Part shown: piece after piece, positions 17,987 through 26,903 of the stretch
How the letters are laid out: each line of letters opens with the position of its first letter
Position numbering within the stretch: the first letter of the stretch is position 1
Assembly: GCA_947497905.1 (NCBI GenBank)
Contig: CANMIH010000006.1
Span: forward strand, 18,467 to 82,466
Length of the DNA stretch: 64,000 nucleotides
Source of the DNA: an uncultured Pelagimonas sp.
Lineage (GTDB): Bacteria > Pseudomonadota > Alphaproteobacteria > Rhodobacterales > Rhodobacteraceae
Reading direction: 5' to 3'
Program-made: the position numbers and the translations under genes
Notes under the pieces: generated by a model
The model's input: the letters and a program-made list of their open reading frames with translations, nothing else
What the model was told of the DNA's origin: nothing
Database searches by the model: none

Positions 17987-18334
17987 ATGCGCATTATTGA
18001 AAACATCATCTCGGATCGTGGCTCGAAATATGCTGTATCTGGTGGGCCCTGCCGGAATGATGCAGAAGCCAAAGCCTTTCTCAAAGAGCTGAAGCGGAAC
18101 AAGAAATTTGCAAAAGCCACGCACAATACCTGGGGTTTGCTGACTGCGGACGGCCCGATCAAAAATGACGATGGGGAAAGTGGGGCAGGCATGGTGATCC
18201 TGCGCATGCTGGAGCGTGAAGAGCTACGTGACGAGATCATTGTCGTGACCCGCTGGTATGGGGGTAAACATTTGGGCGGCGACCGGTTTCGCCACGTGCA
18301 GGATGCGGTGCGCCACTACATCGAAACGATGTAA
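17987..18334 (+). CDS. YigZ/IMPACT N-terminal domain protein
   Basis: 115-residue single-domain member of the UPF0029/IMPACT family: DRGSKYAVSGGPCRNDAEAKAFLKELK, then ATHNTWGLLTADGPIKNDDGESGAGMVILRMLE, then VTRWYGGKHLGGDRFRHVQDAV. The KYGG/RWYGGKHLGGDR motif is the family signature. Usual YigZ is about 200 residues with a second ferredoxin-like domain; this is the short form. Its role (translation control or nucleic-acid binding) is not settled. ATG 17987 was chosen because homologues begin with this M-R-I-I; the frame is open upstream to 17873 without support. Confidence 0.88.
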   Translation: MRIIENIISDRGSKYAVSGGPCRNDAEAKAFLKELKRNKKFAKATHNTWGLLTADGPIKNDDGESGAGMVILRMLEREELRDEIIVVTRWYGGKHLGGDRFRHVQDAVRHYIETM

Positions 18335-18360
18335 TCCTAATTTGGATTTCTCTTTCCGGG

Positions 18361-18843
18361 TTATTCGGGGGAACTTTGTTTTGGCACTAAAATCACGCCA
18401 GCCAGGACAAAATTGACATCTGATTTTGTGCCAAACAACGGCAGAAAAATCTCTTTCGATTGCAAATATCCTGCGGATGGCCCGACATATGGCAGCGACA
18501 CATAGAGCGGAAATCCCCGCATGGCGACTTCGTTAAAAGCGGCCCATATTTGCGACCCTGGTCCTTTGCCAGCTAATGAGGATAGAGATTGCCCAACCGG
18601 GGCCTGATTGAATTTGGATTTTGAACCTGAAGAAACATAAAGGAATTCGAAATCAACCACATGGCCGTCTGAAGTGCGTTTGATTTCGATGATGGTAATA
18701 CGGTCCAGATTTTTGCGAAGGCGGATTAAATCCAAATCGCTCAGGCATCGTGTCAGCTGCATGTTTTTAAGAGCCGACCACGAAAAATAGAGTTCGCGCA
18801 GGCCTGAAGGGAGTGTCGACACCGAAAAGTCAGAGCTGTGCAT
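18361..18843 (-). CDS. PAS-like hypothetical protein (PAS_5 type)
   Basis: 160 residues resembling the PAS_5 family of alphaproteobacteria: an N-terminal LYFSWSALKN followed by LDLIRLRKNLDRITIIEIKRTSDGHVVDFEFLYVSSG, then GQSLSSLAGKGPGSQIWAAFNEVAMRGFPLYVSLPYVG and a final LPLFGTKSDVNFVLAGVILV. These proteins usually have the form of a single sensory-type domain without an output domain; function unknown. The composition looks lower in GC than the neighbours. It ends 26 bp after the convergent YigZ-like gene. Confidence 0.65.
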   Translation of the reverse strand: MHSSDFSVSTLPSGLRELYFSWSALKNMQLTRCLSDLDLIRLRKNLDRITIIEIKRTSDGHVVDFEFLYVSSGSKSKFNQAPVGQSLSSLAGKGPGSQIWAAFNEVAMRGFPLYVSLPYVGPSAGYLQSKEIFLPLFGTKSDVNFVLAGVILVPKQSSPE

Positions 18844-18961
18844 GTGGTAAGTCCCTAAAAACGCAAGGATCTAACCGAATGATATCACGGATTAACAATT
18901 GGCATAGTCGGTATGATGTGACGGAGAAGGCTAGAAACCCTAACCCAAAGTATGGGAGCTC

Positions 18962-18991
18962 GAAAAAAAAGGTCGGGCGCTAGGCCCGACC
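18962..18991 (-). terminator. terminator on the minus strand downstream of the response regulator
   Basis: GGTCGGGC-GCTAG-GCCCGACC with a run of eight As on its left, i.e. T8 when read on the minus strand. It lies about 135 nt after the response-regulator stop and separates it from the PAS_5-like gene. Confidence 0.85.
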
Positions 18992-19126
18992 AGTCCAACA
19001 GGGAGGTGCATGTGATAACCCGCACATACAACGGGAACTCATATTAATGATGTAACCTGAATGTGTTAATTTTTCTTTAGGTTTGTAAGCTGTCAAAAGG
19101 GGCATCCGGGTGGAAACCCCTATGCA

Positions 19127-19813
19127 TTAGGATACAAGCCGGTAACCGCCGGACTCCGTCACCAACAGACGGGCATTCGAGGGATCGGGTTCAATCTTTT
19201 GGCGCAGGCGATAGATATGCGTTTCCAGAGTGTGCGTTGTCACACCCGCATTATATCCCCAGACCTCATGCAAAAGTGTATCACGCGGCACAACGCCATC
19301 GCTTGAACGATAGAGGAACTTGAGAATATTGGTTTCTTTCTCGGTCAGGCGGATTTTCCGATCTTCTTCTGTCACCAAAAGTTTCATTGACGGCTTGAAG
19401 GTATAGGGGCCTACGGTGAATACGGCGTCTTCGGATTGCTCATGCTGACGCAGTTGAGCGCGAATGCGGGCGAGAAGCACAGGGAACTTGAAGGGTTTGG
19501 AGACATAGTCATTGGCACCAGCATCCAGACCAAGAATGGTATCGGCGTCCGTGTCATGCCCGGTCAGCATCAAAATTGGCGATTTGATACCTTGTTTGCG
19601 CATCAGACGGCAGAGTTCGCGACCGTCGGTGTCAGGCAGACCCACATCCAGAATGATCAGATCGTAAATTTGCTCTTTGGCCCGAACCATGGCATTGGCG
19701 CCTGTGTCGGCCTCGAAGACTTCGAATTCTTCGGTCATCACCAATTGCTCGGCGAGGGCTTCGCGCAGGTCATCATCATCGTCGACGAGAAGGATGTTTC
19801 TCAGCTGTGGCAT
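19127..19813 (-). CDS. OmpR-family response regulator, orphan (CenR-like)
   Basis: 228 residues: receiver domain (about 1-120) with acidic pocket DDDDD, phosphoacceptor Asp56 in DLIILDVGLPD, TGHD and the K of SKPF, then a winged-helix DNA-binding domain (TEKETNILKFLYRSSDG...THTLETHIYRLRQKIEPD...GGYRLV). No histidine kinase lies next to it. It resembles the essential alphaproteobacterial regulator CenR, which controls envelope functions; that assignment is by likeness only. ATG 19813 follows GGGAGACC; the open frame to 19855 is an extension without support. It is divergent from the GTP cyclohydrolase gene and has its own terminator. Confidence 0.88.
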   Translation of the reverse strand: MPQLRNILLVDDDDDLREALAEQLVMTEEFEVFEADTGANAMVRAKEQIYDLIILDVGLPDTDGRELCRLMRKQGIKSPILMLTGHDTDADTILGLDAGANDYVSKPFKFPVLLARIRAQLRQHEQSEDAVFTVGPYTFKPSMKLLVTEEDRKIRLTEKETNILKFLYRSSDGVVPRDTLLHEVWGYNAGVTTHTLETHIYRLRQKIEPDPSNARLLVTESGGYRLVS

Positions 19814-19956
19814 GGTCGGGTCTCCCGTGTTGCGTTTTTCCGCAGATGTGGCCATCTTCGCGCTTCGGCAAGGATTGCTGCAACGGTCTCACGCTGTCGT
19901 GTCTTATGAGACGATTTGTTACAGAATTCCGGGCAGTTTGAAACAGGAGACGTGTC

Positions 19957-21045
19957 TTGGGCCTTGGACCTCAGCTGAATGATCTGCTGGCGCGCGCGCG
20001 GGCTGATTTGCGAATGGGTGTGCCTGTTGTGTTGACGGGCGGCGGGCAGGCGATGCTTGTGATGTCAGCCGAAACGGCGGGCGTGGCGCGATTTGATCTG
20101 ATGAAAGAGCAGGGTGATCTTGACCTTGTGCTCACCGGGCGGCGGGCCGAGACACTCAAGGCGCGGGCCTATGATGGCGATGTGGCGCGGGTTGTGGTGC
20201 CCGGCGAAGCGGATCTGAGCTGGGTTCAGGCGCTGGCAGATCCGGCGGATGATCTTCGGATGCCGATGAAAGGACCTCTGGATACGCGCCGGGGCGGAGA
20301 CTGTGAGTTGCATCGGTTTGCGATCACTCTGGTGAAGTCGGCGCGGTTGCTGCCGGCGGTGTTGATGCAGGAGGTGTCCGAGGCGCTGACGCTTGCGGCG
20401 CGGGAAAACCTGACACTGATCCCTGCGGATGTTGCGGCGCCTCATGTGATGGAACTGGCGGCGCTCGATAGTGTTGTCGCGGCGCGGGTGCCGATGCAGG
20501 CTACCAAAGCGGGACGGTTGCATATTTTCCGGCCGGAAGATGGTGGGGAAGAACATTACGCCATCGAAGTGGGCCGGCCCGACCGGGATGCGCCGGTGCT
20601 GGCACGATTGCATTCTGCGTGCTTCACCGGTGATGTGATGGGATCGTTGAAGTGTGACTGTGGTCCGCAATTGAACGCGGCCCTCGCCCAGATGGGTCAG
20701 GAAGGTGCAGGAATATTGCTGTATCTCAACCAAGAGGGGCGCGGCATTGGTCTGGCCAATAAAATGCGTGCCTATGCGCTTCAGGATCAGGGGTTTGATA
20801 CCGTCGAAGCCAATCACCGGCTAGGCTTTGAGGATGATGAGCGCGACTTCCGTTTGGGGGCACAGATCCTGCAGAAACTCGGATTTTCTTCGGTGCGGTT
20901 GTTGACCAACAATCCCAACAAGATTGCGATGATGGAACGTAACGAGATCGAAGTCACCGAGCGTGTGCCGCTTAAGGTTGGTCTCACGGAAGAGAATGCG
21001 CATTATCTGGCAGTGAAAGCCAAAAAATCGGGTCATCTGCTTTAA
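19957..21045 (+). CDS. ribA: GTP cyclohydrolase II with extra N-terminal domain
   Basis: First committed enzyme of riboflavin synthesis, converting GTP to a diaminopyrimidine. The C-terminal ~200 residues are RibA: zinc cysteines in [30 protein letters not shown], and [12 protein letters not shown]. The first ~150 residues form an additional domain ([34 protein letters not shown]) that looks like a worn-down RibB domain lacking its DDEDREN active-site loop. A TTG start at 19957 is proposed because AGGAG at 19945-19949 is well placed and no ATG fits. 362 residues. The flavin-dependent gene downstream is 64 bp away. Confidence 0.9.
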   Translation: MGLGPQLNDLLARARADLRMGVPVVLTGGGQAMLVMSAETAGVARFDLMKEQGDLDLVLTGRRAETLKARAYDGDVARVVVPGEADLSWVQALADPADDLRMPMKGPLDTRRGGDCELHRFAITLVKSARLLPAVLMQEVSEALTLAARENLTLIPADVAAPHVMELAALDSVVAARVPMQATKAGRLHIFRPEDGGEEHYAIEVGRPDRDAPVLARLHSACFTGDVMGSLKCDCGPQLNAALAQMGQEGAGILLYLNQEGRGIGLANKMRAYALQDQGFDTVEANHRLGFEDDERDFRLGAQILQKLGFSSVRLLTNNPNKIAMMERNEIEVTERVPLKVGLTEENAHYLAVKAKKSGHLL

Positions 21046-21109
21046 AGCCGCCGCTCTTTGGTTGAACCGTTCGGTTCAGATCTTAGGTCTGCGGTCGAAG
21101 GAGACCTCT

Positions 21110-22093
21110 ATGCGCTATTCCCTGTTAGATCTGTCGCCCGTGCCCGAAGGGTTTGATGCGGCTGATGCATTTCGCAACACGGGTGAGCTTGCCCAGAATG
21201 CCGAGCGTTGGGGGTATCACCGCTATTGGATGGCCGAGCATCATAACATGCCAGGGATCGCCTCGGCGGCGACGGCGGTTTTGATCGGACATGTTGCGGG
21301 TCTGACCAAATCAATCCGGGTTGGGGCCGGTGGGATCATGCTGCCCAACCATGCGCCTCTGGCGGTGGCCGAGGCCTTTGGGACATTGGCAACCCTATAT
21401 CCGGGGCGGATTGATCTTGGCCTGGGGCGTGCTCCGGGGGGAGATGCGGCAGTAATGCAGGCTTTGGGCGTTCAGCATGCCCGGGCTGAACGGTTTGCGG
21501 ATGAAGTGGCCGAGTTGCGAGACATGATGGGTGAGCCGAATCCGGCGCGCTCGGTGCGTGCGCTTCCGGGGGAGGGTACACATGTCCCGATCTGGATTCT
21601 CGGTTCGTCTCTTTATGGGGCACAGGTCGCAGCGGTTCATGGTATGCCCTATGCCTTTGCCTCTCATTTCGCGCCCACTATGCTGAAGCAGGCACTGGAG
21701 GTATATCGGCGCTATTTCCAACCCTCAGAGCAGCTTGAGAAACCACACGCGATGATGGCGGTGAATGTCTTTGCGGCAGATCAGGAAGATGAGGCCCGTT
21801 ATCTGCGCACGACCATGCAGCAGGCCTTTTATCGGTTGCGCACGGGGCAACCAGGCAAATTGCCAAAGCCGGTCAAAGATCTGTCCACTGTTGTGCCCGC
21901 CTCTGCGCATGCGACACTTGACGAGATGCTGCGCATCAGTGCCGTTGGTGGGCCGGATCAAGTGGCGGCGCAGATGCAAGACCTGATCGCGACCTATCAG
22001 CCGGATGAGGTTATCCTGACCGGGCAGATCCACGATCACGCCGCGCGGCTGCGATCATTTGAAATTGCCGCCGAGGTGATGCAAAGCCTCTGA
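21110..22093 (+). CDS. LLM-class flavin-dependent oxidoreductase (luciferase-like)
   Basis: 327 residues of the bacterial luciferase-like TIM barrel that uses FMN/F420: [91 protein letters not shown], and a C-terminal [14 protein letters not shown]. This is the MsnO8/alkanal-monooxygenase-like subgroup, of unknown substrate. The start follows GAAGGAGACC. It lies between ribA and the L,D-transpeptidase gene, all on one strand, so an operon is plausible. Confidence 0.88.
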   Translation: MRYSLLDLSPVPEGFDAADAFRNTGELAQNAERWGYHRYWMAEHHNMPGIASAATAVLIGHVAGLTKSIRVGAGGIMLPNHAPLAVAEAFGTLATLYPGRIDLGLGRAPGGDAAVMQALGVQHARAERFADEVAELRDMMGEPNPARSVRALPGEGTHVPIWILGSSLYGAQVAAVHGMPYAFASHFAPTMLKQALEVYRRYFQPSEQLEKPHAMMAVNVFAADQEDEARYLRTTMQQAFYRLRTGQPGKLPKPVKDLSTVVPASAHATLDEMLRISAVGGPDQVAAQMQDLIATYQPDEVILTGQIHDHAARLRSFEIAAEVMQSL

Positions 22094-22108
22094 TACGGAG
22101 GATGTTGC

Positions 22109-22663
22109 ATGAAAATGGTTTTGACCCCGATGGGGGTACGGTTTGGCGGGCGGCTTTGGCCCTGTACCATCGGGCGTGGCGCAGTTGTTGCGGATAAACG
22201 AGAAGGAGATGGGGCAACCCCGGTCGGTGACCACCGAATTGTCGGGTTAATGTACCGACCTGATCGCATGGCCCAGCCCACGCCCTGGGCGGTTCCCATT
22301 CGACCGGGTCACCTCTGGTCGGATGACAGCGACACTGCAGATTACAATACATTGGTACACGCGCCCTACGCGGGCAGTCATGAACATATGCGGCGTGCAG
22401 ACCCATTGTATGATCTGGTTCTACTCACAGATTGGAACTGGCCTCATGCCCAGCCGGGGCGTGGGTCGGCCATTTTCCTGCATCGGTGGCGGAGGCCTGG
22501 CTATCCAACGGCCGGATGTATCGGATTTCGGGCGGTTCACCTGAAACGTCTCGTCACCATGTCGCCGCCGGGCACCATTGTGTCGGTCCCAGCAAACTTG
22601 GCTTCGAGTCGTCGTTGGCCCCAACTACGTCGTTCTGAGCTTCAACCGACGGATAAAGCCTGA
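22109..22663 (+). CDS. L,D-transpeptidase family protein (YkuD/ErfK type)
   Basis: 184 residues of the COG3786-like branch: VLTPMGVRFGGRLWPCTIGRGAVVADKREGDGATPVGDHRI, a middle VHAPYAGSHEHMRR, and a catalytic region FLHRWRRPGYPTAGCIGFR in which the nucleophilic cysteine is in AGCIGF instead of the common HGC(I/V)R. L,D-transpeptidases crosslink peptidoglycan or attach lipoproteins in the periplasm, but no signal peptide is visible here. The start follows GGAGG with 7-nt spacing and lies 15 bp after the flavin-dependent gene. Confidence 0.8.
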   Translation: MKMVLTPMGVRFGGRLWPCTIGRGAVVADKREGDGATPVGDHRIVGLMYRPDRMAQPTPWAVPIRPGHLWSDDSDTADYNTLVHAPYAGSHEHMRRADPLYDLVLLTDWNWPHAQPGRGSAIFLHRWRRPGYPTAGCIGFRAVHLKRLVTMSPPGTIVSVPANLASSRRWPQLRRSELQPTDKA

Positions 22664-22816
22664 CCTAAGGTAGGGCATCACGAAAGGATTTCTTTCATAT
22701 CGCGAGGTGTGATTGGGAGAATCGCCTTTTTTGAGATAAGGCTGTGGGCAAGTGGTGCTAAGTTAGGGGAAGTTCTGGGCTTTTTGATCAAAAGACTGGA
22801 TTTTGAGCCAAAGATG

Positions 22817-22834
22817 GTTGCAAATGCTTGCAAC
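22817..22834. promoter_or_regulatory. GTTGCAA-ATGC-TTGCAAC inverted repeat
   Basis: A perfect 7-4-7 inverted repeat 75 bp upstream of the polyamine-type ABC operon start. TTGCAA half-sites are common in LacI-type operators. It is a candidate operator for this operon; no matching regulator lies nearby. Confidence 0.5.
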
Positions 22835-22908
22835 GCTTCCATGAAACGGTTTTATTTCTGAAGAGAAGAAAGCGGAGCCAAATCCGCAGAGAAAACAGGG
22901 AGCTGACC

Positions 22909-24012
22909 TTGGCCAAACAAGGGAATAGTGACGCGTTCGTCGCATTCGAACGTGTGCAGAAAAGCTACGACGGCGAAAATCTCGTTGTCAAAGACCTGAA
23001 CCTCACCATGCCGAAGGGCGAATTTCTGACCATGCTTGGGCCGTCCGGTTCAGGTAAGACCACGTGTCTTATGATGCTGGCTGGTTTTGAGACCGCAACC
23101 CATGGTGACATTCTGCTGGATGGGGTCAGCATCAACAATATTCCGCCGCACAAACGCGGCATCGGCATGGTGTTCCAGAACTATGCTCTCTTCCCGCATA
23201 TGACAATTGCCGAGAACCTCGCCTTCCCGCTGGAAGTGCGCAAGATGGGCAAGTCTGAGCGTGACGAAAAAGTCAAACGCGCATTGGATATGGTGCAGAT
23301 GGGGGCCTTTGGAGGCCGCCGTCCCTCGCAGCTTTCCGGTGGTCAGCAGCAGCGTGTGGCTCTGGCCCGTGCACTGGTGTTTGAACCTGAACTGGTTTTG
23401 ATGGACGAACCACTGGGCGCGCTGGACAAACAGCTGCGCGAACACATGCAGTTTGAAATCACCCGCTTGGCACATGAGCTGGGGATCACCACGGTTTATG
23501 TGACCCACGACCAGACCGAAGCTCTGACCATGTCCGACCGCGTGGCGGTGTTCAACGATGGCCGCATTCAGCAGTTGGATCCGCCTTCTGTGCTGTATGA
23601 AAAGCCGCAGAACTCGTTTGTTGCGCAGTTTATCGGTGAAAATAACACCCTTGAGGGCGTTGTGACCGAAATCTCCGGCGACACCTGTGTCGTACGCCTG
23701 GACGACGGGGAAGAGCTTGATGCAACGCCGGTCAACGTGACCAAAGTTGGTGAGCGCACCCGCGTGTCGATCCGTCCAGAGCGCGTTGAGTTCAACAAAG
23801 ACCGCCTGAAAGAAGGCGCGCATACGCTGAAAGCGGAAGTGCTCGAATTCATCTACATGGGTGACATCTTCCGGACCCGTCTGCGTGTGGCTGGCAACGA
23901 AGACTTTATTATCAAAACGCGGAACGCACCGGATCAGGTTCGTCTTGAGCCGGGTGCCCAGATTGAGATTGGTTGGCTGCCGGAAGATTGCCGCGCGCTT
24001 GACGCCAGCTGA
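22909..24012 (+). CDS. ABC transporter ATP-binding protein, polyamine type (PotA-like)
   Basis: 367 residues: ABC domain (about 10-240) with Walker A GPSGSGKTT, signature LSGGQQQR, Walker B LVLMDEPLGALD, H-loop THD, then a TOBE domain (FIGENNTLEGVV...) at the C-terminus, the layout of PotA and other CUT1-type ATPases. It would energise import of a polyamine or similar cation. The start chosen is TTG 22909, six nt after GGGAG and giving (M)AKQGNSDAFVAFERVQKSY as in homologues; a TTG at 22828 would add 27 odd residues. First gene of a five-gene transport operon. Confidence 0.92.
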   Translation: MAKQGNSDAFVAFERVQKSYDGENLVVKDLNLTMPKGEFLTMLGPSGSGKTTCLMMLAGFETATHGDILLDGVSINNIPPHKRGIGMVFQNYALFPHMTIAENLAFPLEVRKMGKSERDEKVKRALDMVQMGAFGGRRPSQLSGGQQQRVALARALVFEPELVLMDEPLGALDKQLREHMQFEITRLAHELGITTVYVTHDQTEALTMSDRVAVFNDGRIQQLDPPSVLYEKPQNSFVAQFIGENNTLEGVVTEISGDTCVVRLDDGEELDATPVNVTKVGERTRVSIRPERVEFNKDRLKEGAHTLKAEVLEFIYMGDIFRTRLRVAGNEDFIIKTRNAPDQVRLEPGAQIEIGWLPEDCRALDAS

Positions 24013-24027
24013 TATGAAGGATCGCCT

Positions 24028-24064
24028 CGCGATCTATTGGATCGCGGGGTCTCGTTGAGAGACC
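24028..24064 (+). promoter_or_regulatory. two tandem intercistronic hairpins in the ABC operon
   Basis: CGCGATC-TATTG-GATCGCG (24028-24046) is followed directly by GGTCTC-GTTGA-GAGACC (24048-24064), between the ATPase and binding-protein genes. No U-tract follows. Such stems typically stabilise or process the downstream mRNA and raise binding-protein output. Confidence 0.6.
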
Positions 24065-24124
24065 AGCGGTTTAGCCCGTGACCAGGTCTCACCATAAGTA
24101 AACGGGCGCAACAGGGAGTCTTAA

Positions 24125-25231
24125 ATGAAACTCACCACAACAATTATGGCGAGCACCGCGCTGACCGCACTTGCGGGCGCAGCAGCTGCCGAAGATATGG
24201 CTATGGAAATGACCTTTGTGTCCTGGGGCGGTGCCTATCAGGCCAGCCAGGTCAAAGCCTATATCGAACCCTATCTCGAGCTGAACCCCGGCCTCACCGT
24301 CATCTATGACGAGAGCTCGGCTGAAGCGACTGCAAAAATGCGCGCGATGTCGGAAGCCGGCAATGTCACCTGGGACGTTGTTGACGCCGTAATCTCGGAC
24401 ACCATCCGTATGTGTGACGAAGGCCTGATCATGGAGATCGACCACGACGCACAGCTCGCCAAAGGCGACGACGGCTCGCTGCCGACCGAAGACTGGGACG
24501 GCCAGCTGGTTTCGGATTGCTACATTCCGCTGATCGTTTACTCGACCACCTTCGGCTACCGCACCGATCTGGTTGGCGACACCGCACCGACTTCGGTTTG
24601 CGCGATCTTCGACACCGACGCCTATCCTGGCAAGCGCGCGCTGCAGAAGCGTCCGATCGATAACCTCGAGTGGGCTCTGTACTGTGACGGCGTTGCCAAA
24701 GACGAGATCTATGACGTGCTGAGCACCGACGAAGGTGTTGATCGCGCTCTGGACAAACTGGCGACCATCAAAGACGACGTTGTCTGGTGGACTGCTGGCG
24801 CGGAAACACCCCAGCTTCTGGCTGACGGCGAAGTTGTATTCGGTTCGACCTTCAACGGTCGTCTGTTCTCGGCCATTGCTGAGCAGAACCAGCCGATCAG
24901 CATGCTGTGGGACATGCAGTCCTACGACCTCGACGGTCTGGTGATCCCAGCGGATCTGCCGGCTGATCGTCTGGCACGTGCTCTGGACTTCGTGAAATTC
25001 GCCACCGACACCAAGCGTCAGGCGGATCAGGCGGCATACATCTCGTATGGCCCGGCACGTAAGTCGTCGGCACCGCTGGTTGGTAAGCACAAAGAGCTGG
25101 GCATCGAAATGGCGCCTCACATGCCGACCGATCCTGCAAACGCGACCAACGTTCACACCTATGACTACGAATGGTGGGCGGACAACCGTGACGATATGAA
25201 CGCACGTTTCGAAGCTTGGTTGGCCAAGTAA
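24125..25231 (+). CDS. periplasmic substrate-binding protein, polyamine type (PotD-like)
   Basis: 368 residues with signal peptide MKLTTTIMASTALTALAGAAAA and a two-lobe type II binding fold. It begins MTFVSWGGAYQASQVKAYIEPY, and the middle has TWDVVDAVISDTIRMCDEGL and PLIVYSTTFGYRTDL, typical of PotD/spermidine-putrescine-like binding proteins. The exact ligand is unknown. ATG 24125 follows GGGAG. A strong hairpin follows the stop, and intercistronic hairpins precede the gene, matching the usual excess of the binding protein over the rest of the transporter. Confidence 0.9.
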   Translation: MKLTTTIMASTALTALAGAAAAEDMAMEMTFVSWGGAYQASQVKAYIEPYLELNPGLTVIYDESSAEATAKMRAMSEAGNVTWDVVDAVISDTIRMCDEGLIMEIDHDAQLAKGDDGSLPTEDWDGQLVSDCYIPLIVYSTTFGYRTDLVGDTAPTSVCAIFDTDAYPGKRALQKRPIDNLEWALYCDGVAKDEIYDVLSTDEGVDRALDKLATIKDDVVWWTAGAETPQLLADGEVVFGSTFNGRLFSAIAEQNQPISMLWDMQSYDLDGLVIPADLPADRLARALDFVKFATDTKRQADQAAYISYGPARKSSAPLVGKHKELGIEMAPHMPTDPANATNVHTYDYEWWADNRDDMNARFEAWLAK

Positions 25232-25243
25232 TCCCGTTAGGGT

Positions 25244-25267
25244 GGATGGGGCAGCTTTGCCCCATCC
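25244..25267 (+). terminator. hairpin after the binding-protein gene (partial terminator)
   Basis: GGATGGGGCA-GCTT-TGCCCCATCC, a perfect 10-bp stem ending 60 nt before the DUF1330 start and lacking a U-tract. It probably reduces read-through or protects the 3' end of the upstream messenger. Confidence 0.65.
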
Positions 25268-25327
25268 GTTTCGGATGGCACGCAGTCTAACGACGTGTCA
25301 CCACATGACATCAGGGGGAACCGGCCG

Positions 25328-25624
25328 ATGCCAAAAGGCTACATCATTGCCCATGTCACCGTAAGAGATCCCGAAAACTACCAAGAATACGTCATCAAAG
25401 ACACGCCAATCTTGGAAGGGTTCGGTGCCAAATTTGTGGTGCGGGGAGGTCAGTCGAAGACCTGCGAAGGTGAGGCACCCGAAGGGCAGCGCCACGTGGT
25501 TATCGAGTTTCCAACGTATGAACAGGCCCTCGCGGCCTACAATGATCCTGAATACCAACAGGTCGCTGATATCCGTCGCCGTACGGCGGACAGCCTAATT
25601 TATGTCGTCGAGGGGGCAGAATGA
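25328..25624 (+). CDS. DUF1330 (ferredoxin-like) protein within the ABC operon
   Basis: 98 residues with the DUF1330 pattern: GYIIAHVTVRDPENYQEYV, FGAKFVVRGG, HVVIEFPTYEQALAAYNDPEYQ, SLIYVVEG. This is a dimeric alpha/beta-barrel (ABM-like) fold of unknown enzymatic role; a pathway link is suggested by its position between the binding-protein and permease genes. ATG 25328 follows AGGGGGA. The stop TGA overlaps the first permease start by four bases (ATGA), so the two are translationally coupled. Confidence 0.88.
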   Translation: MPKGYIIAHVTVRDPENYQEYVIKDTPILEGFGAKFVVRGGQSKTCEGEAPEGQRHVVIEFPTYEQALAAYNDPEYQQVADIRRRTADSLIYVVEGAE

Positions 25625-26898
25625 GCGACGCTAGCGCAACCCAAAACGGCCCGGTTCTGGCCGCAGATGGAACCCCATTGAAACGCAGTCTGGCCCGCGC
25701 ATTGCGCCGCCAGAAAATGCGCGCGCTTATGCTAATTGCGCCGCTGCTGCTGTTTATCTTGGTTAGCTTTATCTTGCCGATCGGCGATATGCTGTATCGT
25801 TCGGTTGACAACAAGATTGTCCAAAACATCCTGCCGCGCACCGTTGTGGCGCTGGCGGATTGGGATAGTACGTCGGGCGAATTGCCCAGCGAAGCCGTCT
25901 ACACAGCCTTGGCTGCGGATATGAAAGAGGCCGCCGCCGCAAAAGAGCACACCAAAGTAGGTGTTCGTCTGAACTATGAAAAACCGGGTGTGGCTTCGGC
26001 GTTTCGAAAGGCGGGTCGACGTGCGAAGAAATTTGATCTGGAAGCGGGTGGCCCGTGGAAAGAGGCCTTCCTGAAGATCGACAAGAAATGGGGCGACACC
26101 GAAGTGTGGCGAACCATTCAGACCTACTCCCCTCCTGTCACAGCGGGCTACTTCCTGAACGCGGTTGATATGCGTGTGGGTGTGGATGGCGCGGAAATGC
26201 GCCCCGAACGTGAACGCATCTATATGGCTCTGCTCAAGCGGACGCTTTGGATGTCGTTGCTGATCACAGGCAGCTGTATCCTACTGGCCTATCCAGTGGC
26301 CTGGTTGCTGGCCAACCTACCCATGCGCTCGGCCAATATGTTGATGATCCTGGTGCTGTTGCCGTTCTGGACCTCGCTTCTTGTGCGAACCTCCGCCTGG
26401 AAAATTCTGCTGCAGCAACAGGGTGTGATCAATGACCTGCTGGTCTGGGTCGGATTGGTGCCCGATGATGCGCGCTTGCAGATCATCAACAACCAATTTG
26501 GTACGATTGTTGCGATGACCCATATTCTGCTGCCGTTCATGATCTTGCCCATGTATTCGGTGATGCAGACGATCAACCCGTCTTATCTGCGGGCTGCGAA
26601 ATCGCTGGGTGCAACAAACTGGACAGCCTTCTGGCGGGTTTACTTCCCGCAGACAGTGCCGGGCATCGGTGCGGGGTCGATCCTCGTGTTCATCCTGGCG
26701 ATTGGCTACTACATCACGCCTGCCTTGGTCGGCGGGACCAAAGGAACCTTTATCTCGAACCAGATTGCCTTCCACATCTCGACCTCGCTCAACTGGGGCT
26801 TGGCGGCTGCGCTGGGTGCAATTCTTCTGGTCGTGGTTCTGGTGCTCTACTGGGCCTATGACAAAATCGTCGGCATCGACAACGTGAAGCTGGGGTAA
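25621..26898 (+). CDS. ABC transporter permease 1, polyamine type (PotB-like) with inserted domain
   Basis: 425 residues against about 280 for PotB. The first membrane helix (about 38-60) is followed by an extra ~130-residue hydrophilic segment (roughly 62-200: IVQNILPRTVVALADWDSTSGELP... to GVDGAEMRPERERIYMAL), probably periplasmic, then the standard core of five helices including the EAA-type loop (YLRAAKSLGATNWTAFWRVYFPQTVPG). It pairs with the second permease to form the channel. The start overlaps the DUF1330 stop by four bases; the next gene begins 5 bp after its stop. Confidence 0.9.
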   Translation: MSDASATQNGPVLAADGTPLKRSLARALRRQKMRALMLIAPLLLFILVSFILPIGDMLYRSVDNKIVQNILPRTVVALADWDSTSGELPSEAVYTALAADMKEAAAAKEHTKVGVRLNYEKPGVASAFRKAGRRAKKFDLEAGGPWKEAFLKIDKKWGDTEVWRTIQTYSPPVTAGYFLNAVDMRVGVDGAEMRPERERIYMALLKRTLWMSLLITGSCILLAYPVAWLLANLPMRSANMLMILVLLPFWTSLLVRTSAWKILLQQQGVINDLLVWVGLVPDDARLQIINNQFGTIVAMTHILLPFMILPMYSVMQTINPSYLRAAKSLGATNWTAFWRVYFPQTVPGIGAGSILVFILAIGYYITPALVGGTKGTFISNQIAFHISTSLNWGLAAALGAILLVVVLVLYWAYDKIVGIDNVKLG

Positions 26899-26903
26899 CG
26901 GAT

